Positions 11,670-20,542 of a stretch of 64,000 nt of DNA are shown one piece after another. The DNA comes from Parapusillimonas sp013416435 (GTDB lineage: Bacteria > Pseudomonadota > Gammaproteobacteria > Burkholderiales > Burkholderiaceae_B): assembly GCF_052180245.1 (NCBI RefSeq), contig NZ_CP197474.1:4030001-4094000 (forward strand), written 5' to 3'. Every line of letters begins with the position of its first letter. Position 1 is the first letter of the stretch. The notes beneath the pieces were generated by a model. It was not told the DNA's origin. It did no database searches and saw only the letters and a list, made by a program, of their open reading frames with translations. Made by a program: the position numbers and the translations under genes.

Positions 11670-12653
11670 TCAGCGCGGGAGATCAAGCGCGTTAGGCGTC
11701 GCAGTTCGCAGCCAGGCGTCCACCCTGCGGGCGATGTCGTCGCTGTTGTCGTCCATCATCAATACGTGCGAATTTCCAAAAATGCCCAATTCCTCGAGGC
11801 GCAGTATTTGTATGGCGGAAAACTTGCGCGCGAAGGCATCGATCTTTTTGCTGAGCAACTGCCAGCGCCTGTCCGAGTCCATATTGCCGCCCAGGACGAT
11901 CAGCGTGGGCGTGCCATAAACCTTTGGCGCCGGCATAGGCAAGCCGGCGGGCTCGATGCCCACGACGGCGCTCACCAGGCCCGGGGTTTCCGACGCCAGC
12001 CTCATGGCCAATGGCCCCGATTGGGAATGGCAAACGATCACCGACTTGCCGATGCGTCCAAGCAGTGCCTTGAACGCGCCGACCATTGCATCATTGGTAT
12101 GCGTCCAGCGCGGCACCATCTGCAGGCAGAATGCATCGAAGTGATCCACCGGAAAGCGCGTATTCCGATAGGGTGCGCGCCGCGCCGGATCCTGGTGATA
12201 GCTGCCCGCGGCATCGCCGATGCGAAAGCGCGCATACACATCGTCCACGGTCTGGGTAATGGGGCCTTCCGGCCAGATATCCGGATGCGGTGCGAAGCCG
12301 GACCTTCCCCGCTCGACCGCATCGCAGACGTAGACGTCCCAGCCCTTCCGCAGGAAACGGTTGACCCAGCCCTCCCGGCCGTCGGGCGTCGTCTCCCATA
12401 CGGCGCCCGTCATGCCGCCGCCATGCCAGAACACCAGCGGGCCTCTTCCATTGTAGTGCTCGGGAAGGTAGTACTGCACGTACATCTGCTCTACCGCATA
12501 TGTTCCGTTGGGATTGATGCTGACGGGCTCGCCGCCCACACTCATGGTCCGTTGATAGGGTTGCCGGCCTGCAAGCTGCACGCGCCGGCCACCAACGTGG
12601 AAGGAGCCCATTGCGCGCAGGCATAAGGGCTCGGACTGGGTATTGCTGGACAT
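11670..12653 (-). CDS. Alpha/beta-hydrolase, esterase-like
   Basis: This 327-residue protein has an alpha/beta-hydrolase fold. The oxyanion region is FWHGGGMTGAVW, the nucleophile elbow is CHSQSGP (serine at about residue 207), and a histidine near the end (GNSHVLMMDD) could complete the triad. No signal peptide is visible, so it is probably cytoplasmic. It is the second gene after a Bug binding protein, 20 bases apart, so it probably hydrolyses an ester or lactone of the imported compound. The substrate is unknown. Confidence 0.8.
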   Translation of the reverse strand: MSSNTQSEPLCLRAMGSFHVGGRRVQLAGRQPYQRTMSVGGEPVSINPNGTYAVEQMYVQYYLPEHYNGRGPLVFWHGGGMTGAVWETTPDGREGWVNRFLRKGWDVYVCDAVERGRSGFAPHPDIWPEGPITQTVDDVYARFRIGDAAGSYHQDPARRAPYRNTRFPVDHFDAFCLQMVPRWTHTNDAMVGAFKALLGRIGKSVIVCHSQSGPLAMRLASETPGLVSAVVGIEPAGLPMPAPKVYGTPTLIVLGGNMDSDRRWQLLSKKIDAFARKFSAIQILRLEELGIFGNSHVLMMDDNSDDIARRVDAWLRTATPNALDLPR

Positions 12654-12673
12654 CTGCGGGCTGGCGTTCGCCT

Positions 12674-13663
12674 TTATTCGACGGTTATGTTGTTTTGCTG
12701 GATCAACTGGGCAAGGGCCGTGGTTTCCTGCTCCAGGAAGCCGGCCAGCGCGGCCGGCGCCCCTCCGGCGGAATCCACACCCAGGCCATCCAGACGCTGC
12801 TTCACTTCAGGGTCGTTCAGCGCTTCGTTGAACGCGGCATTCAGCTTGTCGATGGCTTCTTTCGGCGTGCCCGCCGGGGCCAGCAAGCCGAACCAGGGAT
12901 TGACCAGCATGTTGGGGTAGCCCGATTCCGCAAATGTGGGCACGTCGGGAATGGCTTTCGCCCTCTGCTTGCCCGCAACCCCAATCGCCACCAAGCGCCC
13001 TTCCTTGATGCTTGCCAGCGATGCCGGCAGGTTATCGAAGTACATGTCGACCTGGCCGCCAAGCAGGTCCCCCGCGACCTGCCCGGCCCCTTTGTAGGGA
13101 ATATGGGCGATATCGACTTTGGCTTCACGCTTCAGCAGTTCCAGCGCAAGATGCGCCGAGCCGCCCACGCCGGAGGAGGCGGCATTCAACTTGCCCGGAT
13201 TGGCCGCGGCGTAGTCAATGAACTCTTTGACGCTTTTGGCCGGCACCTTGGGATTCACCACCAGCACGCTGGGCACAGTGCCCACCATCATGACGGGAGC
13301 GAAATCCTTGGAAATACTGTAGGGAGCCGGCTTGTACAAGGAAGGAGCGACCGCGCAGCTGTAGGCGCACATGACCACCGTATAGCCGTCAGGCTTGCTG
13401 CGTGAAACGTATTGCACGCCAATGTTCCCGCCCGCCCCGCCTTTGTTCTCGACCACGACGGACTGATCCAGGCTGGCACGCGCCTTGTCGGCCAGCATGC
13501 GGGCGATGATGTCGGGCGTTCCGCCGGCGGGGAACGGAACGACTATCGTCACGGGGCGCCGAGGAAAGGAGTCCGCGGCATGCGCCGGCGCGAACAGCGA
13601 TGCCATGGCGGCCGCCGAAGCAATGAGGGATAGGCTGCAGCGCCTTGAGAAGACGGATGTCAT
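12674..13663 (-). CDS. Bug/TctC-family periplasmic binding protein
   Basis: This 329-residue tripartite-tricarboxylate-type binding protein has a Sec signal peptide ending APAHA. Family landmarks are FPRRPVTIVVPFPAGGTPDIIARML and, further on, VVVENKGGAGG and the PDGY segment. I chose the ATG at 13663 (GGAGG 6 bases upstream) over an in-frame ATG at 13690 without such a site. No TctA/TctB membrane partner is nearby, so it may share one encoded elsewhere or act as a sensor. It heads an operon with the hydrolase and diverges from a LysR gene. Confidence 0.9.
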   Translation of the reverse strand: MTSVFSRRCSLSLIASAAAMASLFAPAHAADSFPRRPVTIVVPFPAGGTPDIIARMLADKARASLDQSVVVENKGGAGGNIGVQYVSRSKPDGYTVVMCAYSCAVAPSLYKPAPYSISKDFAPVMMVGTVPSVLVVNPKVPAKSVKEFIDYAAANPGKLNAASSGVGGSAHLALELLKREAKVDIAHIPYKGAGQVAGDLLGGQVDMYFDNLPASLASIKEGRLVAIGVAGKQRAKAIPDVPTFAESGYPNMLVNPWFGLLAPAGTPKEAIDKLNAAFNEALNDPEVKQRLDGLGVDSAGGAPAALAGFLEQETTALAQLIQQNNITVE

Positions 13664-13748
13664 GTTCTGCCTCCACGCAGTATTCATCATGATCGGCCAT
13701 TCTAGTCATGGCTGTTATATTTAAATAATGATTTGTTTTTATATTATT

Positions 13749-13766
13749 CATACCGATAATGGTATG
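13749..13766. promoter_or_regulatory. Dyad operator candidate, Bug/LysR divergent region
   Basis: CATACCGATAATGGTATG is an inverted repeat (CATACC/GGTATG around six bases) in the very AT-rich gap between the divergent Bug operon and the LysR-type gene. The position and symmetry fit a LysR-type binding site controlling both directions. It contains an ATG in frame with the LysR gene, which is why a start inside it is disfavoured. Confidence 0.55.
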
Positions 13767-13785
13767 GATATTGCCATGGCCCAAC

Positions 13786-14745
13786 ATGCCTGCTGACCAG
13801 CCTTCCGATTTCTCTCTCCTTCGCCGTGCAAGCCTGCCGGTGCTGCTGTGTTTCGACTCGCTGATGCACACGCGCAGCGTGACGGCAACCGCACAGCAGC
13901 TGAACAAGAGCCAGCCCGCCATCAGCCGGGATCTGGCGCGGCTGCGCGAATTGCTCAAAGATCCGGTTTTCGTGGTGATCCGCAAAAAGCTTGTCCCGAC
14001 CGAGCGCGCACTGTCGCTGCATGCCCAGGTGCATGGCGCGCTGTCCGGCCTTGAACACGCGTTGGGCGCCAGTCAGCCTTTTTCGCCGTGCGAGCTATCC
14101 GGGGTCATCAATATAGGCGCGGCGGCTCACATCGAGCTTCTCCTTGCCGCTCCGCTGACCATGGCTCTCCAGCAGGCTGCTCCCCAGCTTACCGTTCGCT
14201 TCCAGCCTGTGCACGGCGACTTTTCACCTGATGATCTCGACTCGGGCCGCATGGACTTGGCGATCGGGCTGTTCCCTTCGCTGCCTTCCCGCTTTCCTTG
14301 TCAGGTGCTGTTCAACGACGAACGGGTGGGGGTCGTTTCTTCCAGGCATCCTCTTGCACGCCGTCGAAGCCTTGGCATGAATGATCTGGCACGCGTCAAG
14401 TGGCTGGCCTTTTCCCACATGTACGGCAAAGAGACCAATTTCGACCGGGCGCTGCAGGGCAGCGGCTACGCCATGCGCTTCAGTGCCTATGTGTCGAGCT
14501 TCGGCCTGGCCCCGCATTTCCTGATGGAAACCGACTACGCCACGACCATGCCCCGCATCATTGCAGAGGAATATCGCCGGCACTACGATCTGACGCTCAT
14601 ACGCCTGCCGGCCATCTTGCGGGAAGCACGCATGATGATGGTATGGAGCGCGCAAAACGACAGCGCGAGGCTGAACCAATGGCTGCGAAAGACGGTGGCC
14701 GAACTGTTGGGCGGTGTGAGGGGTCAGACCCCGGATGGGGTCTGA
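13786..14745 (+). CDS. LysR-type transcriptional regulator
   Basis: This 319-residue regulator has an N-terminal winged helix-turn-helix (CFDSLMHTRSVTATAQQLNKSQPAISRDLARLRELLKDPVFV in pieces, about residues 18-60) and a substrate-binding domain resembling the NodD/LeuO side of the family. It probably controls the divergent Bug-hydrolase operon. The start at 13786 (MPADQPSD) avoids overlapping the upstream dyad. The last codons (GVRGQTPDGV) and the stop are supplied by the GGGGTC palindrome that follows, so the native C-terminus has been replaced or extended. Confidence 0.88.
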   Translation: MPADQPSDFSLLRRASLPVLLCFDSLMHTRSVTATAQQLNKSQPAISRDLARLRELLKDPVFVVIRKKLVPTERALSLHAQVHGALSGLEHALGASQPFSPCELSGVINIGAAAHIELLLAAPLTMALQQAAPQLTVRFQPVHGDFSPDDLDSGRMDLAIGLFPSLPSRFPCQVLFNDERVGVVSSRHPLARRRSLGMNDLARVKWLAFSHMYGKETNFDRALQGSGYAMRFSAYVSSFGLAPHFLMETDYATTMPRIIAEEYRRHYDLTLIRLPAILREARMMMVWSAQNDSARLNQWLRKTVAELLGGVRGQTPDGV

Positions 14746-14846
14746 CCCCCGTCGGTTTTGCTGAAGGGTCTGACCCCCGTCGGTTTTGCTGAAGGGTCAG
14801 ACCCCGCCGGTTTTGTTGTGGGGTCAGACCCGCTGGGTCTGACCCC
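14720..14846. repeat. GGGGTC palindrome cluster with internal 28-bp tandem copies
   Basis: A full unit lies at 14720-14749 and a shortened unit at 14820-14846. Between them about 70 bases consist of near-identical 28-bp tandem copies, each GTCGGTTTTGCTGAAGGGTC followed by a half palindrome; the last is diverged (CCGGTTTTGTTGTG). The cluster fills the space between the convergent LysR and Bug genes and overlaps the last codons of the LysR gene. Confidence 0.9.
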
Positions 14847-14857
14847 ATTGCCATGCA

Positions 14858-15862
14858 TCAGTTCACGGTGACGCCGGCATCGCGCACGACGTCGCTCCAG
14901 AGTCCGATCTCTTTGACGATCTGGTCACGGAAGGCCTCGGGGCTGCCGGGCGCGGACTCTTCTCCGGTCGTCCGCAGCCTTTCAGCCATTTCTCCCTGTG
15001 TCACCGCGACATTGATCGCATCGTTCAATTTCTTTTGAATCGCTTGCGGTATGCCCTTGGGCCCGATGATGCCGTACCAAACGGTCACTTCGTATGGAAC
15101 ACCCTCTTCCTTGATGGTGGGAATGTCAGTCGCGGAAGACACCCGCTCGGGCAGGGTCACCGCCAGTACGTTCAAGCGCTTGTCTTCCCGGTAAGGCAGC
15201 GTCGACCCCGCCGTGGTCAGCATGACGTTCACCTGGCCCGACACGGTGTCGGTCAGGGCCGGGGCGGAACCTTTGTAGGGTACATGCGTCATGGAGATTC
15301 CGGCGGTCTTCAAGAACAGTTCCATGGCCAGATGCGAAATGCCGCCTGTGCCCGAAGACGCGTAAGTCAGATCGCCCGGCTTCTGCTTGGCCAACGCAAT
15401 GAGCTCCTGCACATTGTTGGCCGGAACGCTGGGATTGACCGACAGGAAGAAAGGCGCCTTGGCAATCATCCCGATGGGCGTCATGTCCCGCACCGGATCG
15501 AACGGCAGCTTGTACAGGCTGGGATTGACCGAATAGCTGTTCGAAATCAAGGTCAGCGTATAGCCATCCGGCTCCGCCCTGAGGCCGATTTCGACGCCCA
15601 GCTTCCCACCCGCGCCGGGACGGTTCTCGATGACGACCGGCTGCTTGAGCGACGTGGAAAGCAGCTGGCCCAGGCTGCGCGCGATGCCGTCGTTGCCGCC
15701 GCCCGCGGCGAAAGGAACGATGAGCTTGATGGGCTTGGATGGATATTCGTCCGCATGGGCAGCGGAAACAGGTCCCACCGCAATGGCTGCGATCATCGCC
15801 GTCGACAGCAAGCCGCCTGTCAACACGCTGCGAATGGCTTTGAAGCTGAACTGCTTGGTCAT
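14858..15862 (-). CDS. Bug/TctC-family periplasmic binding protein
   Basis: This 334-residue binding protein has a signal peptide (basic MTKQFSFKAIR, hydrophobic core, ending SAAHA). Bug landmarks are YPSKPIKLIVPFAAGGGNDGIARSLG (in pieces) and VIENRPGAGG plus PDGYTL. It is the last gene of a five-gene minus-strand run that begins with another Bug protein, so two binding proteins bracket the same set of enzymes. AGAAGGAGATAAT lies just before the start. Confidence 0.9.
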   Translation of the reverse strand: MTKQFSFKAIRSVLTGGLLSTAMIAAIAVGPVSAAHADEYPSKPIKLIVPFAAGGGNDGIARSLGQLLSTSLKQPVVIENRPGAGGKLGVEIGLRAEPDGYTLTLISNSYSVNPSLYKLPFDPVRDMTPIGMIAKAPFFLSVNPSVPANNVQELIALAKQKPGDLTYASSGTGGISHLAMELFLKTAGISMTHVPYKGSAPALTDTVSGQVNVMLTTAGSTLPYREDKRLNVLAVTLPERVSSATDIPTIKEEGVPYEVTVWYGIIGPKGIPQAIQKKLNDAINVAVTQGEMAERLRTTGEESAPGSPEAFRDQIVKEIGLWSDVVRDAGVTVN

Positions 15863-15956
15863 GCATTATCTCCTTCTAGGTGTATTGCTCTGTAGCAGAA
15901 GGATTATGCAATAGATCGCGAAGCGTGGATTTACTTTCCAGTAAAACCCTCTCAAA

Positions 15957-17321
15957 TCAAGGCAGCTTGGTGCTTACGTCCTCCAGCGTATCGGCAAACC
16001 TTGCCACCATATCGCGGACTTCAGCTTCGGTGATGATCAGCGGTGGGCAGAAAGCGATGCTGTCCTGTATGCCGCGCACGATCAGGCCGTGCTCATGCGC
16101 GGTCTCGAATACGGCGGCGCCCACCTTGCCGATGGGGTCGAAAGGCCGGCGGCTGGCCTTGTCCGCGACCAGCTCGACCGCTGCGATCAGGCCGGTGCCA
16201 CGTACTTCGCCCACCAGCGGATGATCGCTCAGAGCGCGCAGGCAAGACTGCAGTACCTCACCCACGCGGGCGGCGTTCTCGACCAAGCCTTTTTCTTCGA
16301 TGATGCGTATGTTTTCGAGCGCGACCGCGGTGGCCACGGGATGTCCGCTGGCGGTGTAGCCATGGCCGAAGGTGCCCAGTTCGCCTGAATACCGGGTAAT
16401 GGCGGAATGTACCTTGTCGCCCAGCAGCACGGCCGCCAACGGGAGATAGGAAGAGGTGATCTGCTTGGACAGCACCATGATGTCCGCATCGATGCCGAAT
16501 TTTTGCGAGCCGAACATGGTGCCCAAGCGGCCGAAGCCTGTGATGACTTCATCCGCGACGACCAGAACGTCGTACTTGCGGCATACCGCCTGGACTTTGT
16601 CCCAATAGGTTTCAGGCGGCACGATGACGCCGCCGGCGCCCATGACAGGCTCGCCGATGAAGGCGGCCACGGTTTCTGGTCCTTCGCTCAGGATCAGGGA
16701 TTCGAGTTCGTTGGCCATGCGGGTCGCAAAGGCCTCTTGGGTTTCGCCTTCTTTGCCTTCGCGATAGAAATGGGGGCAAGTGACATGCTTGATTTGCGGC
16801 ATAGGCAGGTCGAAGCCGCGATGGTTGGGCGCGAGGCCGGTGAGGCTGGCCGAGGCAACCGTCACGCCGTGGTAGCCCCTGTTTCGGGCGATGATCTTTT
16901 TCTTTTGACTGCGGCCCAGGGCGTTGTTGTAGTACCAGACCATCTTGATGACGGTGTCGTTGGCCTCGGAGCCGGAGTTGGTGAAGAACGCCGCACGCAT
17001 GCGGCCGTGGGTCAGCTGCACGAGCTTCTCGGCAAGCTCGACGGACGGCGTGTGGGTCTTGTGGCTGAACGTGTGGTAGAAGGGCAGTTTCTCCATCTGG
17101 CGCGCGGCGGCGTCCACCAGCCTTTGCTCGTTGAAGCCGACCGCCACGCTCCAGAGGCCGGCCATGCCTTCAATGTATTTGCGGCCCTGGTCATCGTATA
17201 CGTATATGCCTTCGCCGCGTTCGATGACGCGAGGGCCTATCTGCTGGTGCTTGACCGCATTGGTATAGGGGTGCAGGTGGTGGTCGATGTCTCGGTTTTG
17301 TATGGCGCTCAGCATGCTCAT
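15957..17321 (-). CDS. Class III PLP aminotransferase (omega-amino acid or amine:pyruvate type)
   Basis: This 454-residue enzyme is a class III aminotransferase. It shows FTNSGSEANDTVIKM (phosphate cup), ARNRGYHGVT, VVADEVITGFGRLG with the PLP-ring aspartate, and VLSKQITSSYLP with the Schiff-base lysine at about residue 288. Such enzymes move amino groups from omega-amino acids or amines such as GABA, putrescine or taurine to pyruvate. In this operon it could deaminate the amine released by the gamma-glutamyltransferase. Exact substrate unknown. Confidence 0.85.
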   Translation of the reverse strand: MSMLSAIQNRDIDHHLHPYTNAVKHQQIGPRVIERGEGIYVYDDQGRKYIEGMAGLWSVAVGFNEQRLVDAAARQMEKLPFYHTFSHKTHTPSVELAEKLVQLTHGRMRAAFFTNSGSEANDTVIKMVWYYNNALGRSQKKKIIARNRGYHGVTVASASLTGLAPNHRGFDLPMPQIKHVTCPHFYREGKEGETQEAFATRMANELESLILSEGPETVAAFIGEPVMGAGGVIVPPETYWDKVQAVCRKYDVLVVADEVITGFGRLGTMFGSQKFGIDADIMVLSKQITSSYLPLAAVLLGDKVHSAITRYSGELGTFGHGYTASGHPVATAVALENIRIIEEKGLVENAARVGEVLQSCLRALSDHPLVGEVRGTGLIAAVELVADKASRRPFDPIGKVGAAVFETAHEHGLIVRGIQDSIAFCPPLIITEAEVRDMVARFADTLEDVSTKLP

Positions 17322-17357
17322 GTCTTGGTCGGTGTCGTTGGCAAGGGAATCATCAAG

Positions 17358-18905
17358 TCAGATGATAGCCTCGATCAGGAAAGGGCCTTTTCGCGAAAGC
17401 GCCGTGCGCAGCAGGTCGGTAAATGTTCTCGCGTCGGCAGCGCGAGCGGCCTCTACGCCGGCGGCCTGAGCCATATGCACCCAGTCTATGGGAGGAGAAT
17501 CGAGATCCAGCATGCGACGCGCATTCCTCCCGGGCGTGCCGGCACCCATCATCTTCAGTTCATTGTGCAGAATCGCGTAGCTGCGGTTTGCAAAGATGAC
17601 GGTGATGACGTCGAGCTGCTCGCGGGCGTGCGTCCACAGTCCTTGTGGCGTATACATGCCGCTGCCGTCGGCCTGCATCAGGATGACCTTGCGATCCGGG
17701 CAAGCGACCGCGGCGCCGGCGGCAAGCGGGATGCCGATACCGATGGCGCCCCCGGTAATCTGCAGGAAATCATGTGGCGCCGCGTTCCAGGTCCATTTGA
17801 ACGAATCACGGCCGGAGCTGACCGCCTCGTCGCAGATAATGGCGTTTTCAGGGCACAGTGCGCCGATGGCCTGGATGATGGCGCTGGCGTCCAATGCGCC
17901 GGTTGGCAGTTCGATCCTGCCGCGCTCCGCGACCATGGCGGGCGTAGCGCTTGTTGCCCCGACTGCATCCGCCAATTGCTGCAAAGCCAGGGGCAGGTCG
18001 TTTCCCGGATCCGCCAGCTTGATGACGTCGCATTGCTCGGGCACTAGAACGCCAGGCTTTCCCGGATAGGCAAAGAATGCGACCGGCGTGCGTGCACCCA
18101 CCAAGATCAATTGCTCGGTTCCTTCCAGCGCTTTCAACGCCGCGTCCACGGCAAACGGCACGCGTTCGATGACCACCCTGCCCGCCCCACGCTCTATGCG
18201 GCTATTGGACTGCTGCGCCATCAGCTTGGCGCCGGTCTTGGCGGCAATGCGTCCGGCGATATCCAGGGCGCCTGCGCGCAAGGCCTTGCCCGACAACAGA
18301 ATGACGGTTTTGCGACCGTTGCGCAGGGCTTCGCGGACTCGCGACAGCGCGGCTTCGTCGATGGCGCCGGGCTCGACGGATCTGGCCCGCTGTATTGACG
18401 GCGACGCGTCCTGCCATGCGGCATCCGCCGGCAGGATCAGCGTGGCTATGCCTCCCGGTTCGGTGGTCGCTACCTCGATCGCCGCTGCCGCGGCGGATGA
18501 GACATCGTCCGCCGACTGTATCCGATGCACCCAATCGGACATCGGCCGCGCCAGGCTTTCGATGTCGCTGGTCAAGGGTGCATCATGCTGAATGTGATAG
18601 CTCGCATGTTCGCCCACCACGTTCACCATGGGCGTGTTTGCGCGCCGCGCATTGTGCAGGTTGGCAAGCCCGTTTGCGAGGCCGGGGCCCAAGTGCAGCA
18701 GTGTCGCGGCAGGCTTGTCCGCCATGCGCGCATAGCCATCCGCGGCACCCGTCACCACGCCCTCGAACAGGCCAAGAATGCAACGCATTTGCGGCTTCCT
18801 GTCGAGCGCCGCGACGAAATGCATCTCGGAGGTGCCGGGATTGGCAAAGCATACGTCTACACCGTTGGCCAGAAGCGTGTCGCAAAGACTATCCGCACCA
18901 TTCAT
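17358..18905 (-). CDS. Thiamine diphosphate-dependent enzyme, acetolactate synthase-like
   Basis: This 515-residue ThDP enzyme has the N-terminal Pyr domain (FANPGTSEMHF, catalytic glutamate in LGLFEGVVTGAADGYARM), a central domain, and a C-terminal PP domain with the ThDP motif from ADGSGMYTPQGLW to FANRSYAIL. Annotation pipelines usually label this family acetolactate synthase large subunit, but no small subunit is nearby and the operon is catabolic, so a 2-oxoacid decarboxylase or carboligase role is more plausible. It lies 36 bases before the aminotransferase gene. Confidence 0.82.
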   Translation of the reverse strand: MNGADSLCDTLLANGVDVCFANPGTSEMHFVAALDRKPQMRCILGLFEGVVTGAADGYARMADKPAATLLHLGPGLANGLANLHNARRANTPMVNVVGEHASYHIQHDAPLTSDIESLARPMSDWVHRIQSADDVSSAAAAAIEVATTEPGGIATLILPADAAWQDASPSIQRARSVEPGAIDEAALSRVREALRNGRKTVILLSGKALRAGALDIAGRIAAKTGAKLMAQQSNSRIERGAGRVVIERVPFAVDAALKALEGTEQLILVGARTPVAFFAYPGKPGVLVPEQCDVIKLADPGNDLPLALQQLADAVGATSATPAMVAERGRIELPTGALDASAIIQAIGALCPENAIICDEAVSSGRDSFKWTWNAAPHDFLQITGGAIGIGIPLAAGAAVACPDRKVILMQADGSGMYTPQGLWTHAREQLDVITVIFANRSYAILHNELKMMGAGTPGRNARRMLDLDSPPIDWVHMAQAAGVEAARAADARTFTDLLRTALSRKGPFLIEAII

Positions 18906-18932
18906 GACTCATGATCCTTGTTCATCTGATAA

Positions 18933-20528
18933 TCAATAGCCGACTGCCTGGCCGTCCCGCCTGGGGTCGGAGCCAGCGATATACCCGCCATGGGGCAGTT
19001 TCTGGATGACTTGCGCGGCGCCGAAATCCAGGCTGTCGGCTGGATGGATGTCGATATTGTGTCCGCAGGAACGCAGTGTGTCGACCACGTGCGACGGCGT
19101 GTGGGCTTCGAGCATGACGCGCGGGCCCGCTTCGACCCGGAATCGCGGCGCATCGACAGCCGCTTGCGGATTGCGCTGCAGGTCGACCAGCTGCTGCATC
19201 ATCTGGACGTGGCCCTGCGCCTGCATGTTGCCGCCCATTACCCCGAAGCTGGCGAACGGTTCGCCCTTGCAGGTGATGAACGCCGGGATGATCGTGTGCA
19301 TGGGCCGCTTTCCGGGCGCCACTTGATTACGGTGGCCCGGCGCCAGCGAAAAGCCGCGACCGCGGTTATGCAGCGCGATCCCGGTGCCGGGCACGACGAC
19401 GCCCGACCCGAAGCCGTGGTAGTTCGATTGTATGAACGACACCATCATGCCGCTGGCGTCCGCCGCGGTCAGGTACACGGTGCCGCCGTGGCCGGGAACG
19501 CCGGCGGCGGGCACCGAAGCCCGGGACGGGTCGATGAGCGTCGCGCGTCGGCGCAGGTAATCCTTGTCCAGCAATTGCACGGCCAGTTCACCCATTGCCA
19601 CGGGATCGCCGACATGCTCGTGCAGGTCGGCGAACGCCAGCTTCATGGCTTCTATGGGAAGCGTGAACAGATCGGCCGGATTGTCGCCGCGCGGCGGGTC
19701 GAAGGTATCGAGCATGCCCAGCGCCATCAACGCGGCAATGCCTTGCCCATTGGGTGGAAGTTCGTGCAAGGCATAGTCGCCTCGATAGCCCATGGACAGA
19801 GGCTCCACCCATTCGCAGCGGTGTCCAGCGAGGTCGGCTTGGGAGATCGCGCCGCCGGTTGCCGCGGCGAAGGCCGCGATACGTTCCGCCAGCTCGCCTT
19901 CGTAGAAGTCGCGGCCCATGCTGGCGGCAATGCGCCGCAGGCTGGCTGCCTGTTCCGGAAAGCGCCAAAGGTCTCCCGCCATGGGCGCCGCGCCGGAGGG
20001 CAGGAATGCTTGAGCGAAGCCGGGCTGTTCCTTCAGCAGGGGTGCTTGTCCCGCCCATTGCCGCGCGATAGTGGGCGTGACGGCGAATCCCTCCTCGGCG
20101 TAGGCAATGGCCGGCTCGAACAGCGTGCTGAACGGCAACTTGCCGAAACGGCGGGATAGCTCTGCCCAGCCCGCTATCTGACCCGGCACGGTAACCGTGC
20201 CCCAGCCGAGCGCGGGCATGGCGGTCATGCCCTGGAAGTAATCGGGCGTCCAGGCTTGCGGCGCGCGGCCCGAGGCATTCAGGCCGTGCAGCCTGCCTTG
20301 GTCCCACACCATTGCGAAGGCGTCCCCGCCGATGCCGTTCATAACGGGCTCGACGACGGTGAGCGTGATGGCCGCCGCGAGCGCCGCGTCGACGGCGTTG
20401 CCGCCGGCCAGCAGCATGCGCAACCCGGCCTGGGACGCCAGGGGTTGGCTGGTGCTGACGACATTGGCAGCCAGCACGGGCATGCGCCGGCTCATGTGGG
20501 GGAATTCCCAATAGGGATGGACTGACAT
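18933..20528 (-). CDS. Gamma-glutamyltransferase family protein (cytoplasmic type)
   Basis: This 531-residue Ntn-hydrolase of the GGT family has the N-terminal sequence LLAGGNAVDAALAAAITLTVVEP (in pieces). The autoprocessing/nucleophile threonine is in GHGGTVYLTAADASG around residue 345, and it contains PLTVGIGGD-like NGIGGDAFAMVW. No signal peptide is visible, so unlike classical periplasmic GGT it should be cytoplasmic. It would cleave a gamma-glutamyl amide or a related imported compound. Neighbours suggest a catabolic rather than a glutathione-recycling role. Confidence 0.88.
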   Translation of the reverse strand: MSVHPYWEFPHMSRRMPVLAANVVSTSQPLASQAGLRMLLAGGNAVDAALAAAITLTVVEPVMNGIGGDAFAMVWDQGRLHGLNASGRAPQAWTPDYFQGMTAMPALGWGTVTVPGQIAGWAELSRRFGKLPFSTLFEPAIAYAEEGFAVTPTIARQWAGQAPLLKEQPGFAQAFLPSGAAPMAGDLWRFPEQAASLRRIAASMGRDFYEGELAERIAAFAAATGGAISQADLAGHRCEWVEPLSMGYRGDYALHELPPNGQGIAALMALGMLDTFDPPRGDNPADLFTLPIEAMKLAFADLHEHVGDPVAMGELAVQLLDKDYLRRRATLIDPSRASVPAAGVPGHGGTVYLTAADASGMMVSFIQSNYHGFGSGVVVPGTGIALHNRGRGFSLAPGHRNQVAPGKRPMHTIIPAFITCKGEPFASFGVMGGNMQAQGHVQMMQQLVDLQRNPQAAVDAPRFRVEAGPRVMLEAHTPSHVVDTLRSCGHNIDIHPADSLDFGAAQVIQKLPHGGYIAGSDPRRDGQAVGY

Positions 20529-20542
20529 TTTTTCGTTTCTCT

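Noticed and set aside
16407..18047. 546-residue plus-strand frame across the aminotransferase and ThDP enzyme genes
   Set aside because: Opposite-strand shadow crossing two real genes; no motif, no ribosome-binding site.
17358..18905. Calling the ThDP enzyme a biosynthetic acetolactate synthase (ilvB)
   Set aside because: No ilvN or other branched-chain genes; the operon context is catabolic.
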